A DNA stretch of 64,000 nucleotides from Toxorhynchites rutilus septentrionalis (Eukaryota > Arthropoda > Insecta > Diptera > Culicidae), in assembly GCF_029784135.1 (NCBI RefSeq), contig NC_073746.1, positions 293,284,089-293,348,088 of the forward strand, written 5' to 3'. A model generated the notes under the pieces. The model saw only the letters and a list, made by a program, of their open reading frames with translations, made no database searches and was not told where the DNA came from. Made by a program: the position numbers and the translations under genes. Below, one piece after another: positions 11,911 through 22,610 of this stretch (the first letter of the stretch is position 1; the number at the start of each line of letters is the position of its first letter).

Positions 11911-13040
11911 GAAAAAAAAACAATAATTTCTTACTAACAGAAGATAAATTATAACAAAATAGCTTCAGAGAACAGTCTTTCACTGTGAACACTACTGCAA
12001 AGAGCTGAAAGATAAGCAAAACTTGTCGGTTGAGGGTACTGCTTAGAGTTTAATGATCACCAAATACAAAGATCGTGATTGCGATTGATTAGATATATTC
12101 GCCAGAACTTGTAATGCTTGTTATTTATTTTTTGATTTGAAGTGAAGTAAGTGTACCCTCTCTCAGATTATCATACCTGATGTTTTTAGTTTTTTATTCC
12201 AGAATACAAATAATTAGTTGATGTTCTTCGCATATTGAAATTATGTGGCGCAAATTTGTTTGCAAGGCCGTGGTTATCGTAAGAGAAAGTGGATGAAGAG
12301 CAAATAGGACTTTTTCAAGAGTTCTTCATTGGAAAAAAGGAAATTTTTCATTCAATCAAAACTTTTTCCTGTAGTAAAATGACATACAGAAGCGGTCTTG
12401 AGATCAAATGATTGCTGATTGATAAGGTTGATTGGATTTATTATTGACTTGATAAATAAAATACTATGGTAATTTACAAAATCTTTAAAACACAGAAAAA
12501 TCGATTTTTTTCCCAACATTGTTGTCCACTACTCCTAAATACAACAAGATAGGAATATTCAAGTATTACATCCTAAAACTTGAAATTTGAAGCTTTAAAA
12601 TGGCGTACATTCCCTCTTCATACGTCGGAGTTTCAAGAAGTAACGGCATTCCTAAAACCACTTTAAAAAATCGACTTCACGCTCTGTTCCTTTCATTCTT
12701 GATCGAGTTTAAAATTAACGACAGAGTTTTGCATACTAGAATAAGATTTAAAGGCATAGTTTTATATAAACTTATCATTGAAGCACTATTTGAATCCTAT
12801 TAACACTTTCTCCATGTGACACCGACCATTACCATAATTGACACATTGGAATAACATTTCCAACCAAGTTTTTATACAATCTAATCGATAATCATCCAAA
12901 TTTCAATGAGAATATTCGGAAACAGAGCTCAAACTGCTAGAAAAAGCATACTTTGTACAGAGACAGCTCAAATCGGACGATTCCTGTCTCGGGTTTTGTG
13001 CTTACCAAGACATTTGGCCTTCCATTTTTATTTATATAGA
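11911..13040. other. Unrecognised AT-rich sequence
   Basis: No element, RNA gene or credible reading frame was identified. The frame at 12600-12803 shows no domain. Confidence 0.45.
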
Positions 13041-13712
13041 TGACGAATTTCATGCCAGCTCGTCTTAGGAGTTAGCAGCACCATCTCAGATAGCAGTGAA
13101 AAGTTGTGGGTGTGGGCAAGTCATTGGTCATTTAAGCAACTTTGCATACTTGAAATATTCAAAAAAGAATTAGACTACTTTTTGAAAAAGACCAAAAATT
13201 TTTCTTATTTTTTAACAAAAATTTATAACTCAAAAACTATGATACCTACAAAATTCTGATCGAAAGATAAAATGTAGTAAATTGTTTCAAAAATTCAAAA
13301 TTGAAAATGTTCATATAGAAATAACAACAAAATTTAAAAAAATTGTTGAAAATGAAATTAATTACAAATTCATTTTTCTAAAAAACGTATTTTTTTAGAA
13401 TTTTTGAGAAAAATTAATTTCAATTTTCAAAATAATTTATAATAACCGGAGTATATGGGGGGTAAAATGGAAACCTAAACACATGTCTTTCTTTCACCAG
13501 AATTTTATAGGTATTATAATATAGTTTATGAGTTATAATTTTCTGTAAAAAATCAAGAAAATTTACCCTTTTCAAAAAATAGTCTAATTCTTCTTCGAAT
13601 ATTTAAAGTATGCAAAGTTGCTTGAAAGACCCATGTGTTTACAACCGCAACGTTTCACTGCAATTTGAGATGGTGCTGCCATCGGCCAGTAGAGTTGGCA
13701 TGAAATTCGTCA
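13041..13712. mobile_element. Foldback MITE with TGACGAATTTCATGCC ends
   Basis: Left arm 13041-13270 begins TGACGAATTTCATGCCAGCT. Right arm, about 13500-13712, ends in GGCATGAAATTCGTCA. The arms match for some 200 bases with moderate divergence; examples are CAACTTTGCATACTTGAAATATTC on the left and its counterpart at 13594-13618. The interior carries CCGGAGTATATGGGGGGTAA (13447), a stretch shared with 54217. There is no coding capacity. I recall similar ends as common in Aedes, which I could not verify. Confidence 0.75.
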
Positions 13713-14082
13713 GATTTCTATTCGTCAGACGCACTCCTATAGCGTTATTTCACCTGAAACTCCATTCCCACTTTCGAACAAAAACCAATTTCGTTAGCGA
13801 ATCGAATAGATTAAAAACATTTAACATGGTGTAACTGTAAAATATTATATATGGGAAATCAATTTTCCGATTTTTCCGACCTTCCTTCCTTCCTCGGGTA
13901 ACCCGAAATCTTCCGATTTTTCTCTCCGACAAATTGCTCTACGGGAAGAGACGAATACAATAAAATAAAGACGGTTTACATCGGATCATTCCTTCCTACC
14001 AACACAACAGATTATTATTATGTAGAACTTCGATGTTTTCATATTCTTTAAGACAATTTCCCAAAAGCCACTTATAGGACAC
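13713..14082. other. Unrecognised sequence 5' of the LTR element
   Basis: The sequence is AT-rich with a short CCTT repeat near 13880. No feature was recognised. The last bases before the LTR are GGACAC. Confidence 0.4.
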
Positions 14083-14306
14083 TGTGTGGTGCGTAGAAGA
14101 GAGATTAAATGCACAATGCCCTACCCCTCGCAGCTGACAGTATAACAGTGATGTTGGTGTTATATAATAGCAGCAGTAGTAGCACACATGTCACATCATT
14201 TCCTCCTTCAGCAGACAACGGTCGAATAGGTAAGCCACAATATTTCCTCTCTGTATCGGGTGATTTCACTGTAGGCTTATACTACCGGCATTGAGGAACC
14301 CTTGCA
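14083..14306 (+). repeat. 5' LTR
   Basis: This is the 224-bp repeat unit with TG...CA ends, matching 18581-18804. A short open frame crosses both copies, but it is a by-product of their identity and not a gene. Confidence 0.75.
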
Positions 14307-14407
14307 GTGAATATCGGAAACTCCACATTTATGGTTTTATGGCAAAAAAACAATACATTAAATATTCAGTGAAATCACCCGGCATAGAGGAAAGTAATTC
14401 AAGAAAA

Positions 14408-14530
14408 TGGCGTGTTGGGACAACCGCCTGTGAAAATAAATGGCGTGTCGGGACAACCGCCTGAGATATTGCGTGTTGAGATAACCGCTTGGAAAAGTGA
14501 CGTGTCGGGACAACCGTCTGAAAAACAGAA
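14408..14530. repeat. 27-30 bp minisatellite, first block
   Basis: Four to five units of the form GCGTGTTGGGACAACCGCCT are separated by short A-rich spacers. A second block of the same unit lies at 16614-16755. The interval between the blocks is filled with the 197-bp arrays, so one interpretation is that the arrays were inserted into, or grew inside, a once-continuous minisatellite. Confidence 0.75.
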
Positions 14531-14697
14531 AGTGGGTTATATCTATGGTATAACCGCAATGGTGACGTAGGACTATCGTTGATTCAGTGATCCTTTGTTT
14601 GATGTTGAATCTGAATCCATTCTGAATGAATGAATAAATGAATATTTGGGGGACTTCGAAAATGAGAGCGTTACGTTGGAGGTACAAGGTTTTATGC

Positions 14698-15365
14698 ATC
14701 CAATATTGGATACGAAAATATCCTACTGATGGGGAAGAATAATCTTCAGAAGCTATCCTGTTAATTGCGATTGATTAAAAAATCACAAAACCAAATGTAT
14801 TTGGTCACAGTGTTACATGGATAGAAAACATTCAAATAAACTCTTTCACATGAATGTAATTTTAAATTCCCAGAGGAACTGGCAGATTATTTTCAGTAAC
14901 GATTAGATATTTCCACATTTTCCTCGATACTGGAAGCCCACCAGTGGTTAATACTAACTCGATAACCACCTGTTAATAGTACTTGATTGAAAAATATTTG
15001 GTCACAGTGTTACATGGATAGAAAACATTCAAATAAACTCTTTCACATGAATGTAATTTTAAATTCCCAGAGGAACTGGCAGATTATTTTCAGTAACGAT
15101 TAGATATTTCCACATTTTCCTCGATACTGGAAGCCCACCAGTGGTTTATGCTAATTCGAAAACCACCTGTTAATAGCACTTGATTGAAAAATATTTGGTC
15201 ACAGTGTTACATGGATAGAAAACATCAAAATAAACTCTTTCACATGAATGTAATTTTAAATTCCCAGAGGAACTGGCAGATTATTTTCCGGATCTTTCTC
15301 GATGCTGAATGGCATCCAAACGGAAAGAATTCCGTGCGTGTATGTGTGTGTGTAGCGGCTGCTTC
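14698..15365. repeat. 197-bp tandem array, first module
   Basis: Units starting TTGGTCACAGTGTTACATGG lie at 14801, 14998 and 15195, exactly 197 bases apart. The third unit runs into GGATCTTTCTCGATGCTGA and a short TG repeat. The module is preceded by a 100-base lead (14698-14800) that recurs at 15684-15782. No protein is encoded. Confidence 0.85.
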
Positions 15366-15683
15366 GATGGTCATTTTCTCTTCTCCTAAAGGATCGGCTT
15401 CTCTGTGCTCCCTCACAGTTTCAAACAAACTGCTCGCGTTTCAGGGCAGATCTCGATCCTTCGCCGTCCAGCATCCTCAGCAACGATGTTGTCTTGTCGA
15501 TGTCCTCACGAAAAATGAATGCGTCTCACCACCAGAATATCGCTTAAGTATGCTTTTTGTGCGTGATTGAATCGAGAGAAGGCGTGGTTTACGATGGTAA
15601 TTTGGAAGGCAAACTAGAGGGGAATGAACTCTCTGAGCTCGGAACTTTCGGCGACTGAGCAATAATCGATTGCGGGCGCATAC
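15366..15683. other. Spacer between the two 197-bp modules
   Basis: This is a non-repetitive stretch within the window. It contains CTCTCTGAGCTCGGAAC near 15630. I associate that sequence with a high-copy Aedes repeat from memory only. The open frames here lack recognisable domains. Confidence 0.4.
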
Positions 15684-16330
15684 AATATTGGATATGGAAA
15701 TATCCTACTGATGGGGAAGAATAATCTTCAGAAGCTATCCTGTTAATTGCGATTGCTTGAAAAATCACAAAACCAAATGTATTTGGTCACAGTGTTACAT
15801 GGATAGAAAACATTAAAATAAACTCTTTCACATAAATGTATTTTTTAATTCCCAGAGGAACTGGCAGATTATTTTCAGTAACGATTAGATATTTCCACAT
15901 TTTGCTCGATACTGGAAGCCCACCAGTGGTTTATGCTAACTCGATAACCATCTGTTAATAGCACTTGATTGAAACATATTTGGTCACAGTGTTACATGGA
16001 TAGAAAACATTTAAATAAACTCTTTCACATGAATGTATTTTCAAATTCCCAGAGGAACTGGCAGATTATTTTCCGGATCTTTCTCGATGCTGACTGGCAT
16101 CCAAACGGAAAGAATTCCGCGCGTGTATGTGTGTGTGTGTGTAGCGGCTGCTTCGAGATCTTCCCGGGGAACCGTTTGTGGCATCACTCTCCTCCTGATG
16201 GATTCATGTCTGGCCTAAAGTGCACAAACAGGCTCTTGGTGACACCGTTCATCAGCGCTTTCATGATGAACGAAGAGCTTCACCACAGCAGCGACAACAT
16301 GCTCCAATCGCTGTTCAATTAGAACTGAGT
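15684..16330. repeat. 197-bp tandem array, second module
   Basis: The units at 15783 and 15980 are again 197 bases apart and very similar to those at 14801-15195. They are followed by the same exit sequence (GGATCTTTCTCGATGCTGA, TG repeat, TAGCGGCTGCTTCG). The order lead, units, exit is therefore a duplicated module. The 3' extension to 16330 is present only here. Confidence 0.8.
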
Positions 16331-16613
16331 GGATTTCCGAGCGGCGTTCGCTTATATACCGATTGGTGATTTCAATAACCTGTTTTGAAAGCAATTTTAA
16401 GACTATTGAAACAAATTTTTGGATCAAAAAGTAACAAGTATAGAACGCATAGACATTTTATCTTTCGAATGAAGTGTTTATCATACCATTTCGTTCAGTT
16501 GTTTAGGAGCTATTAACGCTCAAAATCTCGGTCTCCGGCGTAACGCTTTCGTTTTCGAAACTTTGATTTTACACCCCGGTATAGAAATGAAAGACGTAGT
16601 CCTACGTCAAAAA
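16331..16613. other. Repeat-associated sequence with palindrome
   Basis: No gene was found. The interval ends in the near-palindrome GACGTAGTCCTACGTC at 16593-16608, a motif that recurs at 42901 and, with changes, at 54201. Confidence 0.5.
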
Positions 16614-16755
16614 GCGTGTTGGGACAACCGCTTGGAAAAAGTGACGTGTCGGGACAACCGTCTGAAAAAGCGTGTTGGGACAACCGCTTGGAAAAAGGGG
16701 CGTGTCGGGACAACCGCCTAAAAACTGAGTGTTGGGACAACCGCTTTTGAAAAAA
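16614..16755. repeat. 27-30 bp minisatellite, second block
   Basis: About five units alternate GCGTGTTGGGACAACCGCTT and CGTGTCGGGACAACCGTCTG. They are the same as the block at 14408-14530 and lie inside the LTR element. Confidence 0.75.
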
Positions 16756-17823
16756 ATGGTATGTCGAAGAAACCACCCAATATCGAAAAGAAACAACGAG
16801 TCGGAAAATGCTCGATCAGTAACAATAGTTCCCAGGAAACAACATTGTATGCACTGAAGCAGATGATAGCTGGAAGTGTCGTGACATTCCGGCGTATGAA
16901 GCGACGACAAGTAATACGAACGTCCGATGAGATCAAATCCAACCTTTCGCATAAAACGTACCTGCAAACAAAATGTGGTTCAAAATGGTTTTAAGAGTGA
17001 TTCAAATATATTGGAAGCTCTGAGATCGCAGCGTCTCTATCCAACGTGTGTGACACGTACAACGGTCACAACTGCTTTATCTTTCAATGGGTGAAGAATT
17101 GCAGGGTATTGTACGAGCATGTAAGTTGAGGCCAAACCTGAAGGAAGGTCTTTGCTACACAACTTTTGTTAAGAACATCGAAAGTTATTTTTGATCAACA
17201 ATCGACACTGCGGCTGAGCACGAAGTATTTTCGTGCACGCGACAACGATCAGGAGAATCGATTATGAGCTTCCATGCCAGACAAATGAGAATGTACGTCT
17301 TTGTGAGTATATTGCAGCAGATCAGAAACGTTTCGTCAAAGTTCAGTTGCTCAAGGACATGTTCAACCGCGAACTTGCTAGAATTGCTAGCACATTTAGT
17401 GGCGAAGCGAAATTCATCGTACAATCGGCAACGAGAGACGGAGTGTATCAGATTGATACAGCTTGTACAATGATACTTCAATTAATCATATACGCTCTAC
17501 CAAAGCTCCATTGAAGCGTAGGACGGGAAACGAATAAACCAGAGAATTTAGACTAAAGAATATCGTGCTAGCATTGCTTTTTCTAGGAGTCGTCGGGTCC
17601 GTTATAAAATTGAAATACAGTAAATGGGGTCAACTTGGGCCGCGTCTTGCCGACTGAAACGCGTTAAAACGCAGAATTCAACTGCGAAAGATGAGACAAC
17701 CCAATTGGAAGTGGAAGCTTTGTAGTCAGGAAAGTGGTCGAAGTATCTGAGCAGATTTTAAGCTGTCTCGAATGACCTATCCATCAAGAACGGAATATTG
17801 ACAAAACTCAATTCTGCGAGTGT
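16756..17823 (+). pseudogene. Degraded internal region of the LTR element
   Basis: Two modest forward frames (16761-16994 and 17233-17514) may be remnants of retrotransposon proteins. The first begins MSKKPPNIEKKQRVGKC and is strongly basic, as a nucleocapsid-type region might be. The second contains LLKDMFNRELARIASTFSG. Neither shows a reverse-transcriptase, RNase H or protease motif that I can recognise. The placement is inferred from position between the 5' LTR and the integrase remnant. Confidence 0.4.
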
Positions 17824-18231
17824 GGTGACCTGGCATGGCCACAGATGCTGATCAATTAGTCATGCGAAACTTGTGCCACAAATGGTAGACCGGTGAAACC
17901 AACTCCAATGCAAAGGATATTCTCTACTAAAACGGTTTGAGAGACGATTGCGCTCGATACCAATGGTGAAGAATTTGAAAGCTTTTTCGTGGAAGAGAAA
18001 TTCAGACAACCATTTTTCAAACAACAAAATGGGCTAGTCGAAAATTTTATGAGAATTGTTATTAAAGCAATGTCAACCGCATCGTCAATCGAGAACAACT
18101 ACAATGATGAGCTGCAGGCTGCAATACAGCCACATAATGCTGCTGCCCACTCAACCACCAGAGCTTCTTCAGAGGAAGTCATGCTAAAAAAGAAAAACCA
18201 GGGTGGTTTGGCACTATTGAATCGGGGATAA
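17824..18231 (+). pseudogene. Retrotransposon integrase remnant
   Basis: One forward frame of 136 codons, interrupted by TAG at 17857 and TGA at 17938, reads like a Ty3/Gypsy integrase. Codons after 17860 give SCETCATNGRPVKPTPMQR, the Cys-Cys half of the HHCC zinc finger. From about 18028 it gives NGLVENFMRIVIKAM, the segment carrying the last catalytic glutamate, and then DELQAAIQPHNAAAHSTT, the usual HxTTxxxP-type end. The central part with both catalytic aspartates is missing, so a deletion joins the zinc finger to the C-terminal third of the core. The protein would insert retrotransposon cDNA into chromosomes; this copy cannot. It ends about 320 bases before the polypurine tract. Confidence 0.7.
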
Positions 18232-18535
18232 GCACATATTAGTGATATTAATGAATTTTGACAGTTGGTTTGTTATTGAGTGCGTGCAGTACTTGTTTCT
18301 ATCGCTGCGTGTTGAGTACACAGATGTCACCTAGACAGATTGTCGTAATTTTTTTTTTATTTTCAAACCTATAGAATATGTGGACATGTGGCAAACTGTA
18401 TTAGTGATAGATAGAGTATCCAGGTCAAAATTGATCAGAGGAAATTCACGCAGCTGAATATTTTTTATAACATTTTTTTGAGTATTTCGTATCGTAGATT
18501 GAAAAAAAAAAGAAATGGTATGACAGACAAAAGAT

Positions 18536-18580
18536 AAAAAAAAGGAAAAAAAACCCAAAAAGAAGAAGGAAGAAGGAAGA
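18536..18580 (+). other. Polypurine tract
   Basis: An A/G run, with one CCC interruption, ends in AGAAGAAGGAAGAAGGAAGA directly against the TGTGTGG start of the 3' LTR. This is the normal position of the plus-strand primer of an LTR retrotransposon. Confidence 0.75.
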
Positions 18581-18804
18581 TGTGTGGTGCGTAGAAGAGA
18601 GATTAAATGCACAATGCCCTACCCCTCGCAGCTGACAGTATAACAGTGATGTTGGTGTTATATAATAGCAGCAGTAGTAGCACACATGTCACATCATTTC
18701 CTCCTTCAGCAGACAACGGTCGAATAGGTAAGCCACAATATTTCCTCTCTGTATCGGGTGATTTCACTGTAGGCTTATACTACCGGCATTGAGGAACCCT
18801 TGCA
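18581..18804 (+). repeat. 3' LTR
   Basis: This is the second copy of the 224-bp repeat, nearly base-for-base the same as 14083-14306. It is followed by ACCCCCACAG. Confidence 0.75.
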
Positions 18805-18987
18805 ACCCCCACAGACACTTCAGGAGGTTTTTAAGGTTTATCAGTTTATAAAAATGTGCAACAGTTGTTGTTAGAAAAACATATTTGCCTTAAATACATG
18901 TGTTTGTGCGATGCATGCACGATTTGTAGTCAAGTGTCACGATTAAAAAAAAAAGAGTCAGCAATTCATGCTGTTGTTTCTGCAGCG
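18805..18987. other. Unrecognised flank
   Basis: This short interval lies between the LTR element and the hAT element. No features were seen. Confidence 0.4.
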
Positions 18988-18995
18988 ATCACATG

Positions 18996-20201
18996 CATGG
19001 TTGCCAACTATTTTTTTTGAAAAATCAGGGAGGATGAAAAAAAAATCAGGGAAAATCAGGATAGCTCGTATTGGGTTGTCCGGAAAGTTCGTACCCATTT
19101 TTGAGTAAACAAAAGTATTATTTATTTAATTTTATACGCACAGTTGTTTTGAAATCAATTCAGGAAGTTCTGAAATCTTTCAAGTAGCCTAACAATTCTA
19201 TACATTAACTAATTATGGAAGCTAATTTGTCCAGTTGCGAGCAGTATTTGTGGGAATGTATCGACTGGTTGCTTGGTAGAAGCTCACAATACAGAATTCC
19301 TCTCCAATACCACCTGAACCAGATCATAATTTTTTTTTCAGGATAAGACCGGGTCAGTCGGATTGTTTCAAATGACCCGTTTGTATCACCCGCCACGACT
19401 TGCTTTAAAAAAAAATCGATGCATAAATGAAACGCACAAGTCGTAACGATTTACGTAACCATGTTTCAACTGATGCACATGAACGGAGATTTTAAACATA
19501 TGTAGTGAACCTGCTAATTCATTTGTCGTGTCTCACGGATTATTCTTGCAACTTCTTGCTTTACAAACAATTTAATATATATTCTTCAATAGATAAAACA
19601 CTTTTTAATAATAATTACAGTTTAATAAAAAAAAAGATGCTTACACGTTCTTACTTCTAAAATTCTTGTACATCGCTTGTTATACTTGGATGTTATTTGC
19701 TGCGAAAATGTAATGAAACCTGTATCTTTTTTATTTAACTGTACATAATTTTTGGTCGCTAATATTCCTTTCATCGTTTCCGTTCCTATTCTGTTTCTAA
19801 ACTTCGTTTTATTGAAATTGAACTGCGAGAACCTTCGGGCATATGATTCTCATAGATTATATTTCTTTCACGTTAACTTCAAAATTAAAAAAAAAAAATG
19901 TCGACACTGTACCTTCGAAAATGCGTACAGATAGAGTATAATCGAAAAAAAGAGTAAGCATTATATAAGCGCGGACCGGATAGCTTTTTAATGTAGACTA
20001 TTATGACAGTTCTCATACACAACCAGCGAAAATCCCAGTATATTTATATGGATTTCTTTTTCTGATTTAGCAAAGTAAAAAATCAGGAAAAATCAGGATC
20101 ATTTCATAAAAATCTGGGAAAATTGAGTGTTTATCAGGATATCAGGGAGCGTGCCAAAAATTCTGGGAAATTCTGAAAAATCAGGAAGGTTGGCATCTCT
20201 G
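18996..20201. mobile_element. Non-autonomous hAT element with 8-bp target duplication
   Basis: The left end begins CATGGTTGCCAAC and the right end, read inward on the minus strand, begins CAGAGATGCCAACC. Both fit the CANNGNTGCCAAC form of hAT termini. The element is bounded by ATCACATG at 18988-18995 and again at 20202-20209, an exact 8-bp target-site duplication of the length hAT transposases make. AAATCAGGGA-type subterminal repeats occur at both ends. No hAT transposase is encoded. A mariner fragment occupies 19073-19400. Confidence 0.8.
19073..19400 (-). pseudogene. Mariner fragment nested in the hAT element
   Basis: A mariner-like end reads TTGGGTTGTCCGGAAAGTTC at 19074, with GTACCCATTTTTGAG after it. 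Downstream a minus-strand frame reads MIWFRWYWRGILYCELLP followed by NKYCSQLD-like residues (SHKYCSQLDKL). This is the segment between the first and second catalytic aspartates of mariner transposases. No catalytic residue is retained, and the other terminus is missing. The fragment therefore entered the hAT copy, or was captured with it, and then decayed. Confidence 0.7.
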
Positions 20202-20209
20202 ATCACATG

Positions 20210-20800
20210 TCTTCGAAATAATCGTATTTCTAAATGTTTTCTGTTCCGTTCGATGATCTTGTTTCGAAACATCGTAGTAAAATGAAGACATCTCTCGTGC
20301 AAATTCCATTTGTTGTTCATCAGCCAGAATGAGATTTTTCGATAGCTGCGAAAAAGCCTCACGACGATGCCTTTCTCACGACTGATTAGTTCTTCATTAT
20401 GCACCCCCCAAATCGTGTCCCCGGATGCGGTCTTCACCCCCCAATATGCCTAGTCTCCAGGGGTGAAATATACCTTTCGGTTCGTGAATTGTAATACCGG
20501 ATCAATCGAAAACACATCACATCACCCTAGCCCTGGACGATGCTTTTAAATCACCTTTGACCAGTCAATGCATGGACGATTTCGAAATATTCGCTTCTTT
20601 AGTCAGCTTCCGGATTGATCTTACTGGATTTCGCATCACTTTCTCCCAGGCCAATCTCACTCCTTCCACAGTGCGTGCGAAGCATGGTCCTCGGTCCAAT
20701 AAGAAGTGAACATTTCACGTGGTATACGGCCAAATTGCATCCTACAATCCCCGCAATTTGCTTGAGATTTCTTTTTTGCGACAAATCACATTCTCTTTTG
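20210..20800 (-). pseudogene. Tc1/mariner-type transposase DNA-binding remnant
   Basis: On the minus strand near 20540-20660 the frame reads NPVRSIRKLTKEANISKSSM, then LVKGDLKASSRAR after one stop. This is the helix-turn-helix plus linker found near the N-terminus of Tc1/mariner-superfamily transposases, in which a fixed RNP-SxRK-LA-NIS pattern precedes the second helix-turn-helix. Further downstream (20230-20430) the sequence remains weakly open but has no recognised catalytic motif. Several stops show that it is inactive. The exact family (possibly the mosquito DD37E-like group) is uncertain. Confidence 0.5.
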
Positions 20801-21443
20801 CGTAAATATTATAGATTTTGCGTAGATTGCACCACTAGAATGTTAGTCTTGACAGATTATCCGTGATTAATTGGGATCAATGTTGCCCTCGATAGAGTGA
20901 AACTATGAAATGAGTTTTAAAATAATATTCCTCCTTGTATCCGTCGTACTCCTTGTAAACACCGAAAATCATTCTCCTACAATTTACAAAGCTGATAAAT
21001 CAAATTAAAATCAAAAAATAGAACAGGATTTTCTGACAATGAAGTGGGATTTCAGATAGAATCTCACTACATTGAACCAGCCAAGATTAGGGTGTGATTA
21101 TAACTTATACTCGAATATCATTTACTTGAAACACATTTATCTTGAAAAAGTTCAATGTAACATTTACCCGAATGTCACATGAGTTTAGATGTGAAAGAAG
21201 CGTACATACAAAAAAAATGAATATGAGTTTTGTTAAATCTCCTGATAATGCAGCTTGATTTTCGATTTTGGTGATTCAAACATAAAATAGTCAATAAAGA
21301 CACCGGGCACTTCCTCACAGCACGGAAGGGAAGGAATATTAGTAGTATATTCGCAGCCAGAAGGCTTACCTCTATGGCGTGGTACCCTCGTGGTATTATC
21401 ATGGATGGGAAAGGATATGGAATAAGGTAAGTGAGGTAATTAA
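20801..21443. other. Unrecognised AT-rich sequence
   Basis: No element or gene was seen. Confidence 0.4.
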
Positions 21444-21674
21444 CACATTCAGGACCGCACGTTTTGGGGCAAACTTGAATTCTTCATTTGTTCGGATTCC
21501 ACGAATGAGATCGTTTCCTTCGGTGTGGGTAAGACGAAGGCGAGCCATCGATAGGTCTTGTTAGATTCTTGGCAAACCAAGGATTTAACCATCAAGTGTA
21601 GAAAACGCGGCTTATATCGTCATCCATCCGCAACAGACGGAACGCGAAACACGAGAAAACTCATCCACAATGTG
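21444..21674. mobile_element. Possible TTAA-flanked mini-element
   Basis: TTAA (21440-21443) is followed by CACATT, and AATGTG is followed by TTAA (21675-21678). The inverted match covers only about six bases beyond TTAA, so this is much weaker than the other TTAA elements in the window and could be chance. Confidence 0.3.
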
Positions 21675-21678
21675 TTAA

Positions 21679-22039
21679 GTAAACGCGATCAATCGTCCAC
21701 TCGACGAAACGAAAATCCGAAAATTACAACACGTGGCAGTGATAATCTTTAGTTAATCCGAGTATAAAAGTCTGTACAATAAATTGGACAGGCTACGTAT
21801 TTAATTATTTATCGCATGTACTTTTGATTGAAATTCAATCGCGACGGCAGAGAGTTATATTTGGGAAACCTGAGAATGTAACCGGGAGAACTCTTCTAAA
21901 ACCAATCGGGCCAGCGATATATTCCGTTATTCATCGCCCGTACCCTGTATCGAATTTCAATCCCGACGGCGGAGAATTATCCTTTTTTACGTTACAGTCA
22001 TGGATAACAGCTATTACAACCATCATCCTTAAATACTTT
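21679..22039. repeat. Two imperfect copies of a roughly 125-bp unit
   Basis: ATTGAAATTCAATCGCGACGGCAGAGAG near 21830 recurs as TCGAATTTCAATCCCGACGGCGGAGAA near 21953, each preceded by a TTATTTATCGC or TTATTCATCGC motif. The block follows GAGTATAAAAGTCTGTACAA at 21759, which resembles an LTR promoter or tail, but no second LTR was found. Confidence 0.45.
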
Positions 22040-22437
22040 GGGATTTAAAGTGCTAAACGAGCAGTATCCTCTGCGTAGAACCAGATACACACCACAACAT
22101 GACGCAGCTTGGTCAAAACCACCCCGAATGGGTGTTTTTAACTGATTGATAACTAAGGATAACCTATAAATTAAAATCTTATTGTAATTCATGTGAAATT
22201 GACGTTAATTTTGTAAAGGAGTGAGAGTTTTTCCATCTGGTTCTATAGTTATGAAACACTGGAATTTCTGTTTTTTAATTGTTTCGCGCCTGAAAATAAC
22301 AATAAAGTTCAAATGACGAGTCTTTTAAATGAAGATAGTTGTTATATCCTACGATATATACTTCAATTTAACCGACTGCTTACATATCTCTGGAAACTCA
22401 GAAAAAATGAATGGTTCCATAGTTGTGAAACGCAGTG
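22040..22437 (+). mobile_element. 3' end of a Tc3-like element
   Basis: The stretch runs from CAGTATCCTCTGCGTAGAAC to the terminus GTTGTGAAACGCAGTG, followed by TA (22438-22439). Read inward on the minus strand, the end is CACTGCGTTTCACAAC, a Tc1-type terminus next to a TA target. It is closely similar to 23562-23936. Only the last few transposase codons and the 3' untranslated region are present. Confidence 0.65.
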
Positions 22438-22610
22438 TAAAAGCCAATTTGGAAACTGAACTAAACTCTCGGCCTTGAGAAAGGCCATTCAACAATCCTC
22501 GCAGCTTATTGTGAATGACTCATTGATGACTTTTTTTTCCGATTGATCATTCAATTGCCCTGAATTCGAGCATTGCTTCTGAGTTGAATGCGGATCTCTT
22601 TAGTAGTTGA

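Larger units (their letters stand above)
14083..18804 (+). mobile_element. Decayed LTR retrotransposon, Ty3/Gypsy-like
   Basis: Two virtually identical 224-bp direct repeats (14083-14306 and 18581-18804) begin TGTGTGG and end TTGCA. A purine-only tract lies immediately 5' of the second one, and an integrase remnant lies upstream of that tract. Together these are the hallmarks of an LTR retrotransposon, which copies itself through an RNA intermediate. The 4.7-kb total is short, and gag, protease and reverse transcriptase are not recognisable. Much of the 5' internal half consists of tandem arrays. Flanking bases (GACAC and ACCCC) are not a clean target duplication, and no clear primer-binding site follows the 5' LTR. 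The near-identical LTRs contrast with the degraded interior, which suggests that a defective copy was mobilised recently or that the LTRs were homogenised. Confidence 0.75.

Noticed and set aside
14109..14294. Identical small open frames at 14109-14294 and 18607-18792 as a duplicated gene
   Set aside because: They lie inside the two LTRs. Identity is explained by the LTR pair, and no protein features are present.
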